Shown here: positions 36,829 through 43,886 of the stretch, piece after piece
Numbering within the stretch: the stretch's first letter is position 1
Layout: each line of letters begins with the position of its first letter
Source of the DNA: Streptococcus salivarius
Lineage (GTDB): Bacteria > Bacillota > Bacilli > Lactobacillales > Streptococcaceae
DNA: 64,000 nt
Assembly (NCBI RefSeq): GCF_000785515.1
Contig: NZ_CP009913.1
Location: 2,000,001-2,064,000 of the forward strand
Reading direction: 5' to 3'
Program-made: the position numbers and the translations under genes
Notes under the pieces: model-generated
Told to the model about the DNA's origin: nothing
Database searches by the model: none
The model's input: only the letters and a program-made list of their open reading frames with translations

Positions 36829-36834
36829 ATTATA
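36829..36834 (-). promoter_or_regulatory. SRP RNA promoter -10
   Basis: GGTATAAT on the minus strand (TATAAT at 36829-36834) lies 7 nt upstream of the mature 5' end of the SRP RNA. Confidence 0.7.
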
Positions 36835-36956
36835 CCATAAATTGCAGTGATTGCAAGTAGAGAACTTATGATAAGACTAGCTAGACCTATCCCCTATCAA
36901 TCCCTATTATTTCCTTCGGTCAGTCTAAACTTCGATAAAACATAAGACTTACCATG

Positions 36957-37001
36957 GTGACATTTATGTCACTACTTTTTTATTTCTCGACACCTTATAA
37001 T
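36957..37001 (+). promoter_or_regulatory. ComR/ScuR-type box and bacteriocin promoter
   Basis: The perfect dyad GTGACATTTATGTCAC (36957-36972) contains GACA-N4-TGTC and is followed by a T tract (36976-36981) and TATAAT (36996-37001), with no regular -35. This is the layout of ComR-activated promoters in the salivarius group, where ComR (or paralogues ScuR/SarF) bound to its peptide directly activates comX and bacteriocin genes. It lies about 140 bp upstream of the first double-glycine peptide. Confidence 0.85.
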
Positions 37002-37067
37002 AAATCCATAGCTTGAGGAAAGCACCAAAAGCTAGTGACATGGCTGACTTTATTTAAAGGAGAAGTC

Positions 37068-37097
37068 ATGTTTAACATACCTCTTAACTCGTGGTGA
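37068..37097 (+). CDS. Nine-residue reading frame in the bacteriocin leader
   Basis: ATG (37068-37070) to TGA (37095-37097) encodes MFNIPLNSW. AAAGGAG at ideal spacing makes translation likely. It sits between the ComR-type promoter and the first bacteriocin-like peptide. It could be a leader peptide, a small signal, or the remnant of another peptide gene. There is no double-glycine motif. Low certainty. Confidence 0.3.
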   Translation: MFNIPLNSW

Positions 37098-37141
37098 GAG
37101 GGTATGAGATTTAAAAACTCACCAAAAATAAAAAAAGGAGA

Positions 37142-37306
37142 ATGACAGTGATTAACAAAGAAATGAAGGCAGCTGACCTAGCCTCAGTAACAGGAGGCGG
37201 ATGGAAGACTAACCTTGCCATTGGAGGGCTCTGCCTAGCTTCAAGACCTATTGGAACTATGGTATGCCTTGGAGCCTACAATGGCTACATGGACTCTGCG
37301 CGATAA
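37142..37306 (+). CDS. Double-glycine bacteriocin-like peptide 1
   Basis: This 54-residue prepeptide starts at the ATG at 37142 behind AAAGGAG. The leader is MTVINKEMKAADLASVTGG (19 residues) with a Gly-Gly site typical of ComA/BlpA-type export and cleavage. The mature part of 35 residues begins GWKTNLAIGGLCLASRPIG, has two cysteines that may form a disulfide, and a GxxxG motif (GAYNG). It is followed 19 bp later by a second such peptide and then a putative immunity protein, as in class IIb two-peptide bacteriocins. No exporter is in the window. Confidence 0.85.
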   Translation: MTVINKEMKAADLASVTGGGWKTNLAIGGLCLASRPIGTMVCLGAYNGYMDSAR

Positions 37307-37325
37307 AAGAAAGGACATATGAACA

Positions 37326-37493
37326 ATGACTAAGACCATTAACAATCGTAAAAACATGACTACTCAAGAACTTGAAGCTGTATCAGGTGGAGTGGTTCCT
37401 TGGGCCGCTATTTCTGTTGGCATTGCTGCTGCAAAACTGACTTATGACCTTAGCTATGCTGCAGGTAAGTCTTTCTATAACCTCACCCACTAA
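37326..37493 (+). CDS. Double-glycine bacteriocin-like peptide 2
   Basis: This 55-residue prepeptide runs from ATG 37326 to TAA 37491-37493. The leader MTKTINNRKNMTTQELEAVSGG ends in Gly-Gly. The mature part of 33 residues is VVPWAAISVGIAAAKLTYDL and onward, hydrophobic with small residues (GIAAA is a GxxxA helix-contact motif) and no cysteine. A four-codon frame (MNND) overlaps just upstream and uses the closer ribosome site. With peptide 1 it could form a two-component pore. Induction by the ComR-type box would couple killing to competence. Confidence 0.85.
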   Translation: MTKTINNRKNMTTQELEAVSGGVVPWAAISVGIAAAKLTYDLSYAAGKSFYNLTH

Positions 37494-37540
37494 CTAACAG
37501 AACTCAGCTGACATCTCAAAGATTTTGAGGATGATAACTC

Positions 37541-37795
37541 ATGAAACATACAAAAAATCAAACAAATGATACTACTGCTAATCAATCACCTAAAACGAAT
37601 AACTATTTACTCGTAAAAATAGCTTTAGCTGGAATTATCGGTAGCCTACTTCTGATACTCCTAATCAACCTTATCTTTCATGTACGATTAGGAACACCAA
37701 TTATTGATGCTAATTTGAAGTCCGCTTTTGGTACTCTGATCCTCTTTATGCCTATTTTTCTTTTGACAAGAGAGAAAGAAAAAAATAAAGCATAG
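37541..37795 (+). CDS. Putative bacteriocin immunity membrane protein
   Basis: This 84-residue protein has a polar Asn/Thr-rich N-terminus, two membrane segments (about 24-47 and 61-78: LVKIALAGIIGSLLLILLINLIF and FGTLILFMPIFLL) and a charged tail REKEKNKA. It follows the two bacteriocin-like peptides by 47 bp in the same direction and ends at a shared terminator. Size, topology and position suggest self-immunity; no specific family is recognised. Confidence 0.6.
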   Translation: MKHTKNQTNDTTANQSPKTNNYLLVKIALAGIIGSLLLILLINLIFHVRLGTPIIDANLKSAFGTLILFMPIFLLTREKEKNKA

Positions 37796-37845
37796 AAAGA
37801 GTGACCTAAATTGCCTTCAGGAAAACAAAAACTCATCTTCCATTA

Positions 37846-37877
37846 AAAAGTGCAAGGCCAAAGGGCCTTGCACTTTT
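37846..37877. terminator. Bidirectional terminator between bacteriocin cassette and tadA
   Basis: AAAAGTGCAAGGCC/GGCCTTGCACTTTT is a 14-bp perfect stem with a 4-nt loop and T runs on both strands. It separates two convergent units. Confidence 0.92.
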
Positions 37878-37904
37878 GTTTACATATCTTGCCTTGTTTC
37901 CAAT

Positions 37905-38399
37905 TTAGCCAATCGTTTGGCTTCTTTTTTTACGTTCACGACTCGGACGGAAAAAGTCTTGCATAATCTTAGCACACTCTTCCTCCATGACACCAGTCTC
38001 TACTTCTACGCGATGGTTGAGGCGCTCGTCTCTTAGGATATCGTAAAGGCTACCCGCACCACCAAACTTTTGATTGCTTGCTCCATAGATAACTTTAGGA
38101 ATACGAGCCAAGCCAATTGCCCCACTACACATTACACAGGGTTCGATGGTTACAAAGAGGGTACAATCTAACAAACGCCAATTGCCCACAGTCCTATTAG
38201 CCTCCTGAATAGCCATGACCTCCGCATGCATGATAGCTTGATTGAGCTCCTCACGTGCATTGTGCCCACGACCTAAGACTTCTCCATCTTTAACGATGAC
38301 ACATCCAATTGGAATCTCTGCTTTATCTAGAGATTTTTCGGCCTCCTTAAGAGCTTCAGACATAAAAAAATCTTTCTCTTCTTGGGTAAAGTCAAGCAT
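37905..38399 (-). CDS. tadA: tRNA-specific adenosine deaminase
   Basis: This 164-residue enzyme converts wobble adenosine 34 of tRNA-Arg(ACG) to inosine. The zinc/catalytic motif HAEVMAI (with Glu as proton shuttle) is near 55-61 and PCVMCSGAI near 84-92 supplies the two cysteines. The basic tail RPSRERKKRS fits TadA. The start is the ATG at 38399 (MLDFTQEEKDFF); a GTG three codons earlier is possible. It converges on the bacteriocin cassette. Confidence 0.94.
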   Translation of the reverse strand: MLDFTQEEKDFFMSEALKEAEKSLDKAEIPIGCVIVKDGEVLGRGHNAREELNQAIMHAEVMAIQEANRTVGNWRLLDCTLFVTIEPCVMCSGAIGLARIPKVIYGASNQKFGGAGSLYDILRDERLNHRVEVETGVMEEECAKIMQDFFRPSRERKKRSQTIG

Positions 38400-38489
38400 T
38401 AGTGTCACTCCCGTTCCAAGATTTGCGAGACAATATCTCGCCTAGTCCTTCTATTATAGCATAAGAATGATATTCCCTTTCTAAAGGAC

Positions 38490-38650
38490 ACAAAAAAAAG
38501 CTAAGACGAATCATCCTAGCTTCAAACACATTAGTCTGGTGAGTCTTAGGAATCACACCAATGTGTTCCCCCAAGGCTAGACGAAAAGTCAACGACCGCT
38601 TAACATCCTAATTCATATGTCAGTCGGAGTGTCATAGTCAATTGTCTGTG
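38490..38650 (-). ncRNA. Candidate structured RNA upstream of tadA
   Basis: On the minus strand a TATATAAT (-10 at 38656-38661) is followed by about 160 nt with no supported gene, ending in an intrinsic terminator (AAGCTA...TAGCTT plus eight Ts, 38492-38522). In between, AACACATT-GGTG pairs with CACC...AATGTGTT around a 14-nt loop. An alternative stem, GGAACACA...TGTGATTCC, uses the same bases. The two mutually exclusive folds resemble a regulatory leader or small RNA. I do not recognise an Rfam family. tadA follows 90 nt after the terminator. Confidence 0.45.
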
Positions 38651-38661
38651 AAATCATTATA

Positions 38662-39159
38662 TAGGCCTAAGGCCTCACAACGATAAACAAAAATGCAACT
38701 GTTTCAAACAATTGCAAGGATAGCGTTATAGTTGTGATATTTCACACTTTCCTTCCAAACAAATAATGCCTACTATAAAAGTAACTTTTATAGCTTTTTC
38801 CTTACCCACCTATAGTTTATCATGAAACCTCTATCATTTAATTTAAAAATCGGTAATAAAACAATGATATGCATTAGAAATAACTGTTAATTGTATGCAT
38901 TGTTTTGAATATTTTGTTTAACATTTAAAACGTTGATATATCAACATTTTAAGGCTTCCTAAACTATTTTTTCTAGTCTATCTACACTATTAAACACCTA
39001 TCATCCTAAGTCTTATCTAATTTTACTGTTTATTAGTCTAACAAGTGTTTAATATTTTATCTCCAACAATTCTTTAAAACAAGGTATGGAACAAGATCAT
39101 GATTTTTTAGAGAGGTTGCTTCAAAGATAGGAGACCTAGATAGCTAGTCAAAGGATAAA
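38662..39159. other. Gene-free AT-rich stretch with dyads
   Basis: About 500 bp with no frame I can support. It holds a perfect palindrome GTTGATATATCAAC (38932-38945) and a wider inverted pair AACAATG...CATTGTT enclosing two ATGCAT units (about 38858-38905). Composition is AT-rich on both strands. It could be a decayed gene region or a binding region for an unlinked regulator. Confidence 0.4.
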
Positions 39160-39552
39160 CTAGAAGGGAAGTTCTTCTTCCAAGACGAGGTCAGCCAAGT
39201 CATTATCAGGATTATTTTCCCTAACAGCACGCTGAGCACGACTCTCCAGAAGTTGGAAAGAGGAACAAAGCACTTCAGTAACGTAATGAGTTTGACCATC
39301 CTTATCGTACTTACGAGTACGAAGCTCACCATCAAGAGAAATTAAACTCCCCTTGCTAGCATAAGATGCTAAGGTCTCAGCCAAACGCCCCCAGACAACC
39401 ACTGTAATAAAGTCAGCCTCACGCTCACCATTTTGCGTCTTATAGCGACGATTAACCGCAACTGTAACACGTGTAAAAGACCTATCGCTAGCAGTTTTTA
39501 CCATTTCAGGAGTCGCCGTCAAACGTCCAATTAAAATAACTTTGTTATACAT
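39160..39552 (-). CDS. ssbB: Competence-induced single-stranded DNA-binding protein
   Basis: This 130-residue SSB has the OB fold (MYNKVILIGRLTATPEM, FITVVVWGRLAETLASYASKGSLISLDG) and a short acidic tail ending EEELPF. It lacks the long Gly/Gln linker of the housekeeping SsbA. A perfect cin box lies 20 bp upstream of the start, so it should be transcribed by SigX during competence and protect incoming single strands for RecA loading. Confidence 0.93.
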   Translation of the reverse strand: MYNKVILIGRLTATPEMVKTASDRSFTRVTVAVNRRYKTQNGEREADFITVVVWGRLAETLASYASKGSLISLDGELRTRKYDKDGQTHYVTEVLCSSFQLLESRAQRAVRENNPDNDLADLVLEEELPF

Positions 39553-39571
39553 TTTTTTACCTCCACCTATC

Positions 39572-39579
39572 TATTCGTA
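39572..39579 (-). promoter_or_regulatory. SigX (cin) box of ssbB
   Basis: TACGAATA on the minus strand at 39572-39579 is a perfect match to the streptococcal cin/com box recognised by SigX. Confidence 0.9.
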
Positions 39580-39837
39580 AGCAGAAGTAAAAAAAGTGAC
39601 AGATTTTGAAAAAGCAAGAATAAAAATAAGATATATATATCACATTATTGACTTCAATTAAATAGAAAAAAGTAAAATCTATTCGGGTGAAAAGCAGGAT
39701 GAGTTCTGCAATAAATGTACTTGTCACTAAATATTAGACATCTGAAGATGAGCTGAGCTACTAGCAAAGGAAGTAGGAAGCTTGGTATGAGCTGTCGATT
39801 CAAAGAACAGTTATCGCCATACAAACTTGTCATTAGT

Positions 39838-39981
39838 TTACTTACTCAAATCATCCTCTGCTGACCCAGAATTACCACTTAAAATAATTTTAACACTCCG
39901 TTTTGAAGTTGTTTTATTGATAGAAGAGAGACGAGAGTCCTTTGCCTTTTCTTTGTAAGCTGAAATAGTTTGGAATTCACT
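39838..39981 (-). pseudogene. Possible coding remnant after the CPBP gene
   Basis: A minus-strand frame of 47 codons ends at TAA 39838-39840 and reads like protein (AYKEKAKDSRLSSINK, ILSGNSGSAEDDLSK). It has no start codon and begins in a different frame at the exact stop of the CPBP gene. A single-base indel would append it to that protein. It may be a lost C-terminal tail or chance. The rest of 39580-39837 shows nothing I can support. Confidence 0.25.
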
Positions 39982-40658
39982 TATTGCACACTACCAATGA
40001 CCAATACTATAAAAGATAAAATATTTCCTAGCACATGAACCATCAAGGGATAGTAAATATTTCCCTTTTCATTCACATAAATAATTGAAAGGGCTACTCC
40101 GCCACCTAAGTAACCAACTGCACTGACCCACTCTGATAAAGACAAACTGTGCATATGGGTCAAGGCGAAAACAAATCCTACCACACAAATGCTTAGCCAG
40201 CTTGGCAAATGTCTCTGTAAACAATGCAATAAAATTTGACGGAAAAAGAGTTCTTCCACAAAAGGTCCAATGATACAGGCGAAAACTGCTATCAGTAGTG
40301 GTTGTTCTTTAAAGGTACTTTGTATATTAGCCTCGTTTAGTCCTTGTTCACTTAGTCCCAAAACCTGCCTCAATATTGCCGATAGTAGTCCAAAGAAAAT
40401 GGTCACCAGGACAAGTAAGAGCCAGCCTTTTAAAACCCCCAAGAAAAATTTTCTTTTAGAACTTCTGACCTCTTTCCACTTTTTGAGCAATTCAGACTTA
40501 AATAAGAAGCAACCATACAAAAACATGATGGTATAAACTAAATAGGTCGTTAAAGAAGAAGGTAAGGGAGCATCAAATACTCGTATACCGTCAAAAACAA
40601 AAAGGACTGTATAGAGAATCATAAAAACAAGGACTCCCTTATGTTTGTTGTAAACCAT
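39981..40658 (-). CDS. CPBP-family intramembrane metalloprotease
   Basis: This 225-residue membrane protein has the CPBP/Abi motifs: PFVEELFFRQILLHCL (EExxxR) near 131-146 and FALTHMHS near 169-176, plus a third conserved region near HVLGNILSF. Such proteins are related to Rce1 prenyl proteases; in lactic acid bacteria many act in bacteriocin self-immunity. It is one of three in the window and is transcribed alone. The role here is unknown. Confidence 0.87.
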   Translation of the reverse strand: MVYNKHKGVLVFMILYTVLFVFDGIRVFDAPLPSSLTTYLVYTIMFLYGCFLFKSELLKKWKEVRSSKRKFFLGVLKGWLLLVLVTIFFGLLSAILRQVLGLSEQGLNEANIQSTFKEQPLLIAVFACIIGPFVEELFFRQILLHCLQRHLPSWLSICVVGFVFALTHMHSLSLSEWVSAVGYLGGGVALSIIYVNEKGNIYYPLMVHVLGNILSFIVLVIGSVQ

Positions 40659-40889
40659 TGAACTTTCCTTTCTTTATATAATCATCACCAAATCTGAGTC
40701 TGACAGATAAATAAAACACAACTTGATTAATAAACTTGAAGCCACATTTTTTAGATAATTGCTCGGATAAAGTTGTTTTGGCAAATAATAGAGATTGAGA
40801 GCAATACTATTATATTTTGATGATGAACTTGGTAAGCATAAAGAGGTTCTCGAAATTTTGAACCATTTGCCAAGACGAGCTCTCCTAAA

Positions 40890-40915
40890 AAAAAAGCGGT
40901 ATATACTTACCGCTT
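40890..40915 (-). terminator. ytpR-type gene terminator
   Basis: On the minus strand GCGGTAA...TACCGC is followed by nine Ts. Confidence 0.85.
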
Positions 40916-40925
40916 CTTGTCTTAT

Positions 40926-41549
40926 TTACCCTTTCCAGTGTTTAGCTGGATCAAAAGCCTCACCGACTACTGCTGAATCATCAAGTTCAATAATACCACG
41001 TTTTTGTGGGGCATTTGGAAGGGCCAACTCACGTGGGGCACACATCATACCATAACTATCTTCACCACGAAGTTTTCCTGGGAAGATAAGGGCACCGCTA
41101 GGCATCATAGCACCAGGAAGAGCTACAATAGTTTTAAGACCAAGCGCTGCGTTTGGTGCTCCTGCAACGATTTGGACCTTCTTATCACCGATGTTCACTT
41201 GGCAGATGTTAAGGTGGTCACTGTCTGGATGTGCAACCATTTCATCAATTTGTCCAACCACAAAGACTGGTCCTTGTGTGTTTTCCAAACGCTCTTCAAA
41301 GCCCTCTTTAGCCAATTCTTCGTTCAAGACAGCTACATCTTGGTCTGACAAGAAAACTTGACCGTTACCTTCGATATCAATGAGGCTTGACGCTTCAAAA
41401 ATATTCCAAGCAAGAGTCTTGCCTGTTTCATCAGCTGTGACACGCGCCACTTTACCTTTACGTTCTACGCTACGTTTGATGTCCTTAGTATCTTCCAAGA
41501 TAACCAACAAAACGTCACCAACTTGTTCCTTATTGTATGCAAAAATCAT
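40926..41549 (-). CDS. YtpR-type tRNA-binding domain protein
   Basis: This 207-residue protein contains a tRNA-binding (EMAP II/PheT N-terminal-like) OB domain: FVVGQIDEMVAHPDSDHLNICQVN, VQIVAGAPNAALGLKTIVALPGA and SYGMMCAPRELAL. The start is the ATG at 41549 (MIFAYNKEQVGD) behind GGAG. YtpR is a stand-alone relative of the PheT editing-region domain, function unclear. It lies 31 bp after a hypothetical gene and belongs to the DUF4651-YtpP-hypothetical-YtpR run. Confidence 0.85.
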   Translation of the reverse strand: MIFAYNKEQVGDVLLVILEDTKDIKRSVERKGKVARVTADETGKTLAWNIFEASSLIDIEGNGQVFLSDQDVAVLNEELAKEGFEERLENTQGPVFVVGQIDEMVAHPDSDHLNICQVNIGDKKVQIVAGAPNAALGLKTIVALPGAMMPSGALIFPGKLRGEDSYGMMCAPRELALPNAPQKRGIIELDDSAVVGEAFDPAKHWKG

Positions 41550-41580
41550 GGGTTCTCCTTCAATAGTTCTTTTATAGATT

Positions 41581-42105
41581 TTAAAATCGACTGACATGCC
41601 AAGAATCGTCATTACTACCATAGCGATAACTAATCTTGTCAATTTTCCAGTCACTCTCTGTTAATTTTACGATAAATTGTTTATGGTACCAAAAGTCATT
41701 CCCATAAGAAAATTCGAGAAACATCTTAGCCTTACTCTTCATAATAAACTTAACTCGACAGGGCTCTAACACAAAATCATAGGTGCCTGGAGAACCAAAA
41801 GAAGCTGAAAAACCTCTTTTATAACAGTTATCAGTCAAGTGTTTTTGAGCTAAAGGAGTCAACTTCTCTTTAAATTCATCAAATAACTCCATTTCTCCAG
41901 GAATAGTTTGATGTGTAGGAAGATTATTTTCCTTTTTGTAGGTGTTTATTTCTTGGTGTTTTAGGAAGATATCACTTTCAATTTTGGAATGCTCTACTAA
42001 AATTTGGCATAATTCTTCGATGATCTCCTCATTTTTTTCTGTCAGATACTTTTCTTTAGTTTCTGAAATATCAAGAGAGATATTAGGAAAGTGATTGATT
42101 TTCAT
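41581..42105 (-). CDS. Hypothetical protein
   Basis: I do not recognise this 174-residue protein. It is soluble, with a charged helical N-terminal half (SETKEKYLTEKNEEIIEELCQILVEHSKIESDIFL) and a beta-like, aromatic-rich C-terminal half ending SYRYGSNDDSWHVSRF. There is no signal peptide or membrane segment. It sits 3 bp after the YtpP thioredoxin gene and 31 bp before ytpR, splitting a pair that is often adjacent in Firmicutes, so it may be a later insertion. The layout resembles some immunity-type proteins, but that is only an impression. Confidence 0.6.
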   Translation of the reverse strand: MKINHFPNISLDISETKEKYLTEKNEEIIEELCQILVEHSKIESDIFLKHQEINTYKKENNLPTHQTIPGEMELFDEFKEKLTPLAQKHLTDNCYKRGFSASFGSPGTYDFVLEPCRVKFIMKSKAKMFLEFSYGNDFWYHKQFIVKLTESDWKIDKISYRYGSNDDSWHVSRF

Positions 42106-42108
42106 CTT

Positions 42109-42423
42109 TTAAATCTCCGACAAAAAGGCATTGATTTCTTCTTTGGTTTTACGAGCTTTATTGACCAAGCGTCCCAATTCCTGACCTTTCTGAGTCACGA
42201 CAAAACTTGGAATACCAAAGATATTCCAAGTTTGTGCCAAAGCCATATAATCATCACGGTTAACACGCACAAAGGTCATATCTGGATGGAGGGCTTCAAT
42301 TTCAGGCATAACGGGATAGATAAACTGGCAGTCTGGACACCAATCAGCAGTGAAAAAGAAAACCACCTTTTGATCACTTTCAACATAGCTTGCCAATTCT
42401 TCAAGATTCTTAGGAATAATCAT
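42109..42423 (-). CDS. Thioredoxin-like protein (YtpP type)
   Basis: This 104-residue thioredoxin-fold protein has the active site ADWCPDCQF near 29-37, a CPDC variant of CGPC, and the cis-Pro loop IPSFVVTQKG near 75. YtpP-type proteins are alternative thioredoxins in Firmicutes, thought to act on protein or bacillithiol disulfides. Its start overlaps the end of the DUF4651 gene by 4 bp (ATGA type). Confidence 0.88.
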   Translation of the reverse strand: MIIPKNLEELASYVESDQKVVFFFTADWCPDCQFIYPVMPEIEALHPDMTFVRVNRDDYMALAQTWNIFGIPSFVVTQKGQELGRLVNKARKTKEEINAFLSEI

Positions 42424-42704
42424 GCCTGCTCCTCCTCATAGGTCAAGATATCCTCTGCATAAACAAAGCTATAGGAACGTCCATCCTCTAAGACGATACC
42501 TCCTGTAAGTCCTGGATTTTCCTTATCAGTGGGATTTGTATAAAGGACTGCGATAGTCCCCAAGTGAGATAATTCTTGTCTAATATCTTGGATTAATGCA
42601 GCCTTCTTCATTTCTGCACGTGACTGTCTATACTTCTCTGCCATTGCCAAGAGACCTAAAGCTTCTACGCCTCCAGCAAACAAGGCCAATGTTTTACATT
42701 TCAT
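42420..42704 (-). CDS. DUF4651-type small protein
   Basis: This protein of about 94 residues has an N-terminal hydrophobic helix (MKCKTLALFAGGVEALGLLAM), then a charged helix and a beta-rich C-terminus (GGIVLEDGRSYSFVYAEDILTYEEEQA). It resembles the streptococcal DUF4651 family, function unknown. I place the start at ATG 42704 because an extended -10 (TGGTAAAAT, 42712-42720) leaves no room for an untranslated leader; the ATG at 42713 lies in that -10. The mRNA would be leaderless. It precedes ytpP. Confidence 0.65.
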   Translation of the reverse strand: MKCKTLALFAGGVEALGLLAMAEKYRQSRAEMKKAALIQDIRQELSHLGTIAVLYTNPTDKENPGLTGGIVLEDGRSYSFVYAEDILTYEEEQA

Positions 42705-42803
42705 AAGAAACATTTTACCATAATTTTAGACGAATGGGGAGAGGCTACCTATCTCTTGAGAATCGTGCTAAAATAGTAGCAAGTACTACTCAAGGAGGAT
42801 TTT

Positions 42804-43871
42804 ATGACTACCCTATTTGACAAAATTAAAGAAGTAACCGAGCTCAGTGCTACTTCAGGCTTTGAAGCTCCTGTACGCGACTACCTTCGCAAAAACATCA
42901 CCCCACTTGTAGATGAGGTCCAAACAGACGGTCTCGGTGGTATTTTCGGTATCAAGCATAGCCAAGCAGAAAATGCCCCTAAGGTGCTTGTGGCTGCCCA
43001 CATGGATGAAGTTGGGTTTATGATTAAGGAAATCAAAGCAGACGGGACTTTCCGTGTCGTCGAACTTGGTGGTTGGAACCCACTGGTTGTCAGCTCACAA
43101 CGCTTCACCCTACACACTCGTGACGGTCGTGTCTATCCTGTCATCTCAGGTTCAGTGCCACCTCATTTCTTACGTGCTAGCGGTGGAGCTTCAAGTCTTC
43201 CTAGTGTTTCTGATATCGTCTTTGATGCTGGTTTTGCCAACCAAGAAGAGGCTAATGCCTACGGCGTTTTCCCAGGTGATGTCATCATTCCTGAATCAGA
43301 AACGATTCTCACAGCCAATCAAAAGAATGTCATTTCTAAAGCTTGGGATAACCGTTATGGTGTTCTCATGATTCGTGAACTCTTGGAAAACGTTAAGGAT
43401 CGAGAACTCAACAATACTCTAATCGCTGGGGCCAATGTTCAAGAAGAAGTTGGTTTACGTGGTGCCCATGTCTCTACCACTAAATTTGATCCTGAAGTTT
43501 TCTTTGCAGTGGACTGTTCTCCTGCAGGTGATATCTATGGTAATCAAGGTAAGGTAGGTGATGGTACACTTATTCGTTTCTTCGATCCAGGTCACATCAT
43601 GTTGCCCAATATGAAAGATTTCCTTTTAACTACTGCTGAAGAAGCTGGTATCAAATACCAATACTACTGTGCTGCGGGCGGAACAGATGCTGGTGCCGCT
43701 CACTTGCAGAATGCTGGTGTTCCATCAACAACTATCGGTGTTTGTGCCCGCTACATTCACTCGCACCAAACCCTTTATGCGATGGATGACTTCCTAGAAG
43801 CACAGGCCTTCTTACAAGCTATTGTTAAGAAGTTGGATCGCTCGACAGTAGATTTAATTAAAAACTACTAA
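42804..43871 (+). CDS. pepA: Glutamyl aminopeptidase (M42 family)
   Basis: This 355-residue cytoplasmic metallopeptidase releases N-terminal Glu/Asp from peptides, valuable in a milk or oral peptide diet. The metal-binding motifs of M42 are visible: AAHMDEVGFM near 65, KAWDNRYGV near 183, QEEVGLRGA near 214, DCSPAGDIYG near 239 and the C-terminal HSHQTL near 323. It is divergent from the DUF4651 gene and 15 bp before proC. An extended -10 (TGCTAAAAT, 42766-42774) lies upstream. Confidence 0.95.
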   Translation: MTTLFDKIKEVTELSATSGFEAPVRDYLRKNITPLVDEVQTDGLGGIFGIKHSQAENAPKVLVAAHMDEVGFMIKEIKADGTFRVVELGGWNPLVVSSQRFTLHTRDGRVYPVISGSVPPHFLRASGGASSLPSVSDIVFDAGFANQEEANAYGVFPGDVIIPESETILTANQKNVISKAWDNRYGVLMIRELLENVKDRELNNTLIAGANVQEEVGLRGAHVSTTKFDPEVFFAVDCSPAGDIYGNQGKVGDGTLIRFFDPGHIMLPNMKDFLLTTAEEAGIKYQYYCAAGGTDAGAAHLQNAGVPSTTIGVCARYIHSHQTLYAMDDFLEAQAFLQAIVKKLDRSTVDLIKNY

Positions 43872-43886
43872 GACAAGGAGTAACCC

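Noticed and set aside
40795-41055. Plus-strand frame with the protein-like stretch LLYFDDELGKHKEVLEILNHLPRRALLKK
   Set aside because: It starts at TTG without a ribosome site, runs through the ytpR terminator and antisense into ytpR. At most an old gene fragment at 40795-40890; not supportable as a gene.
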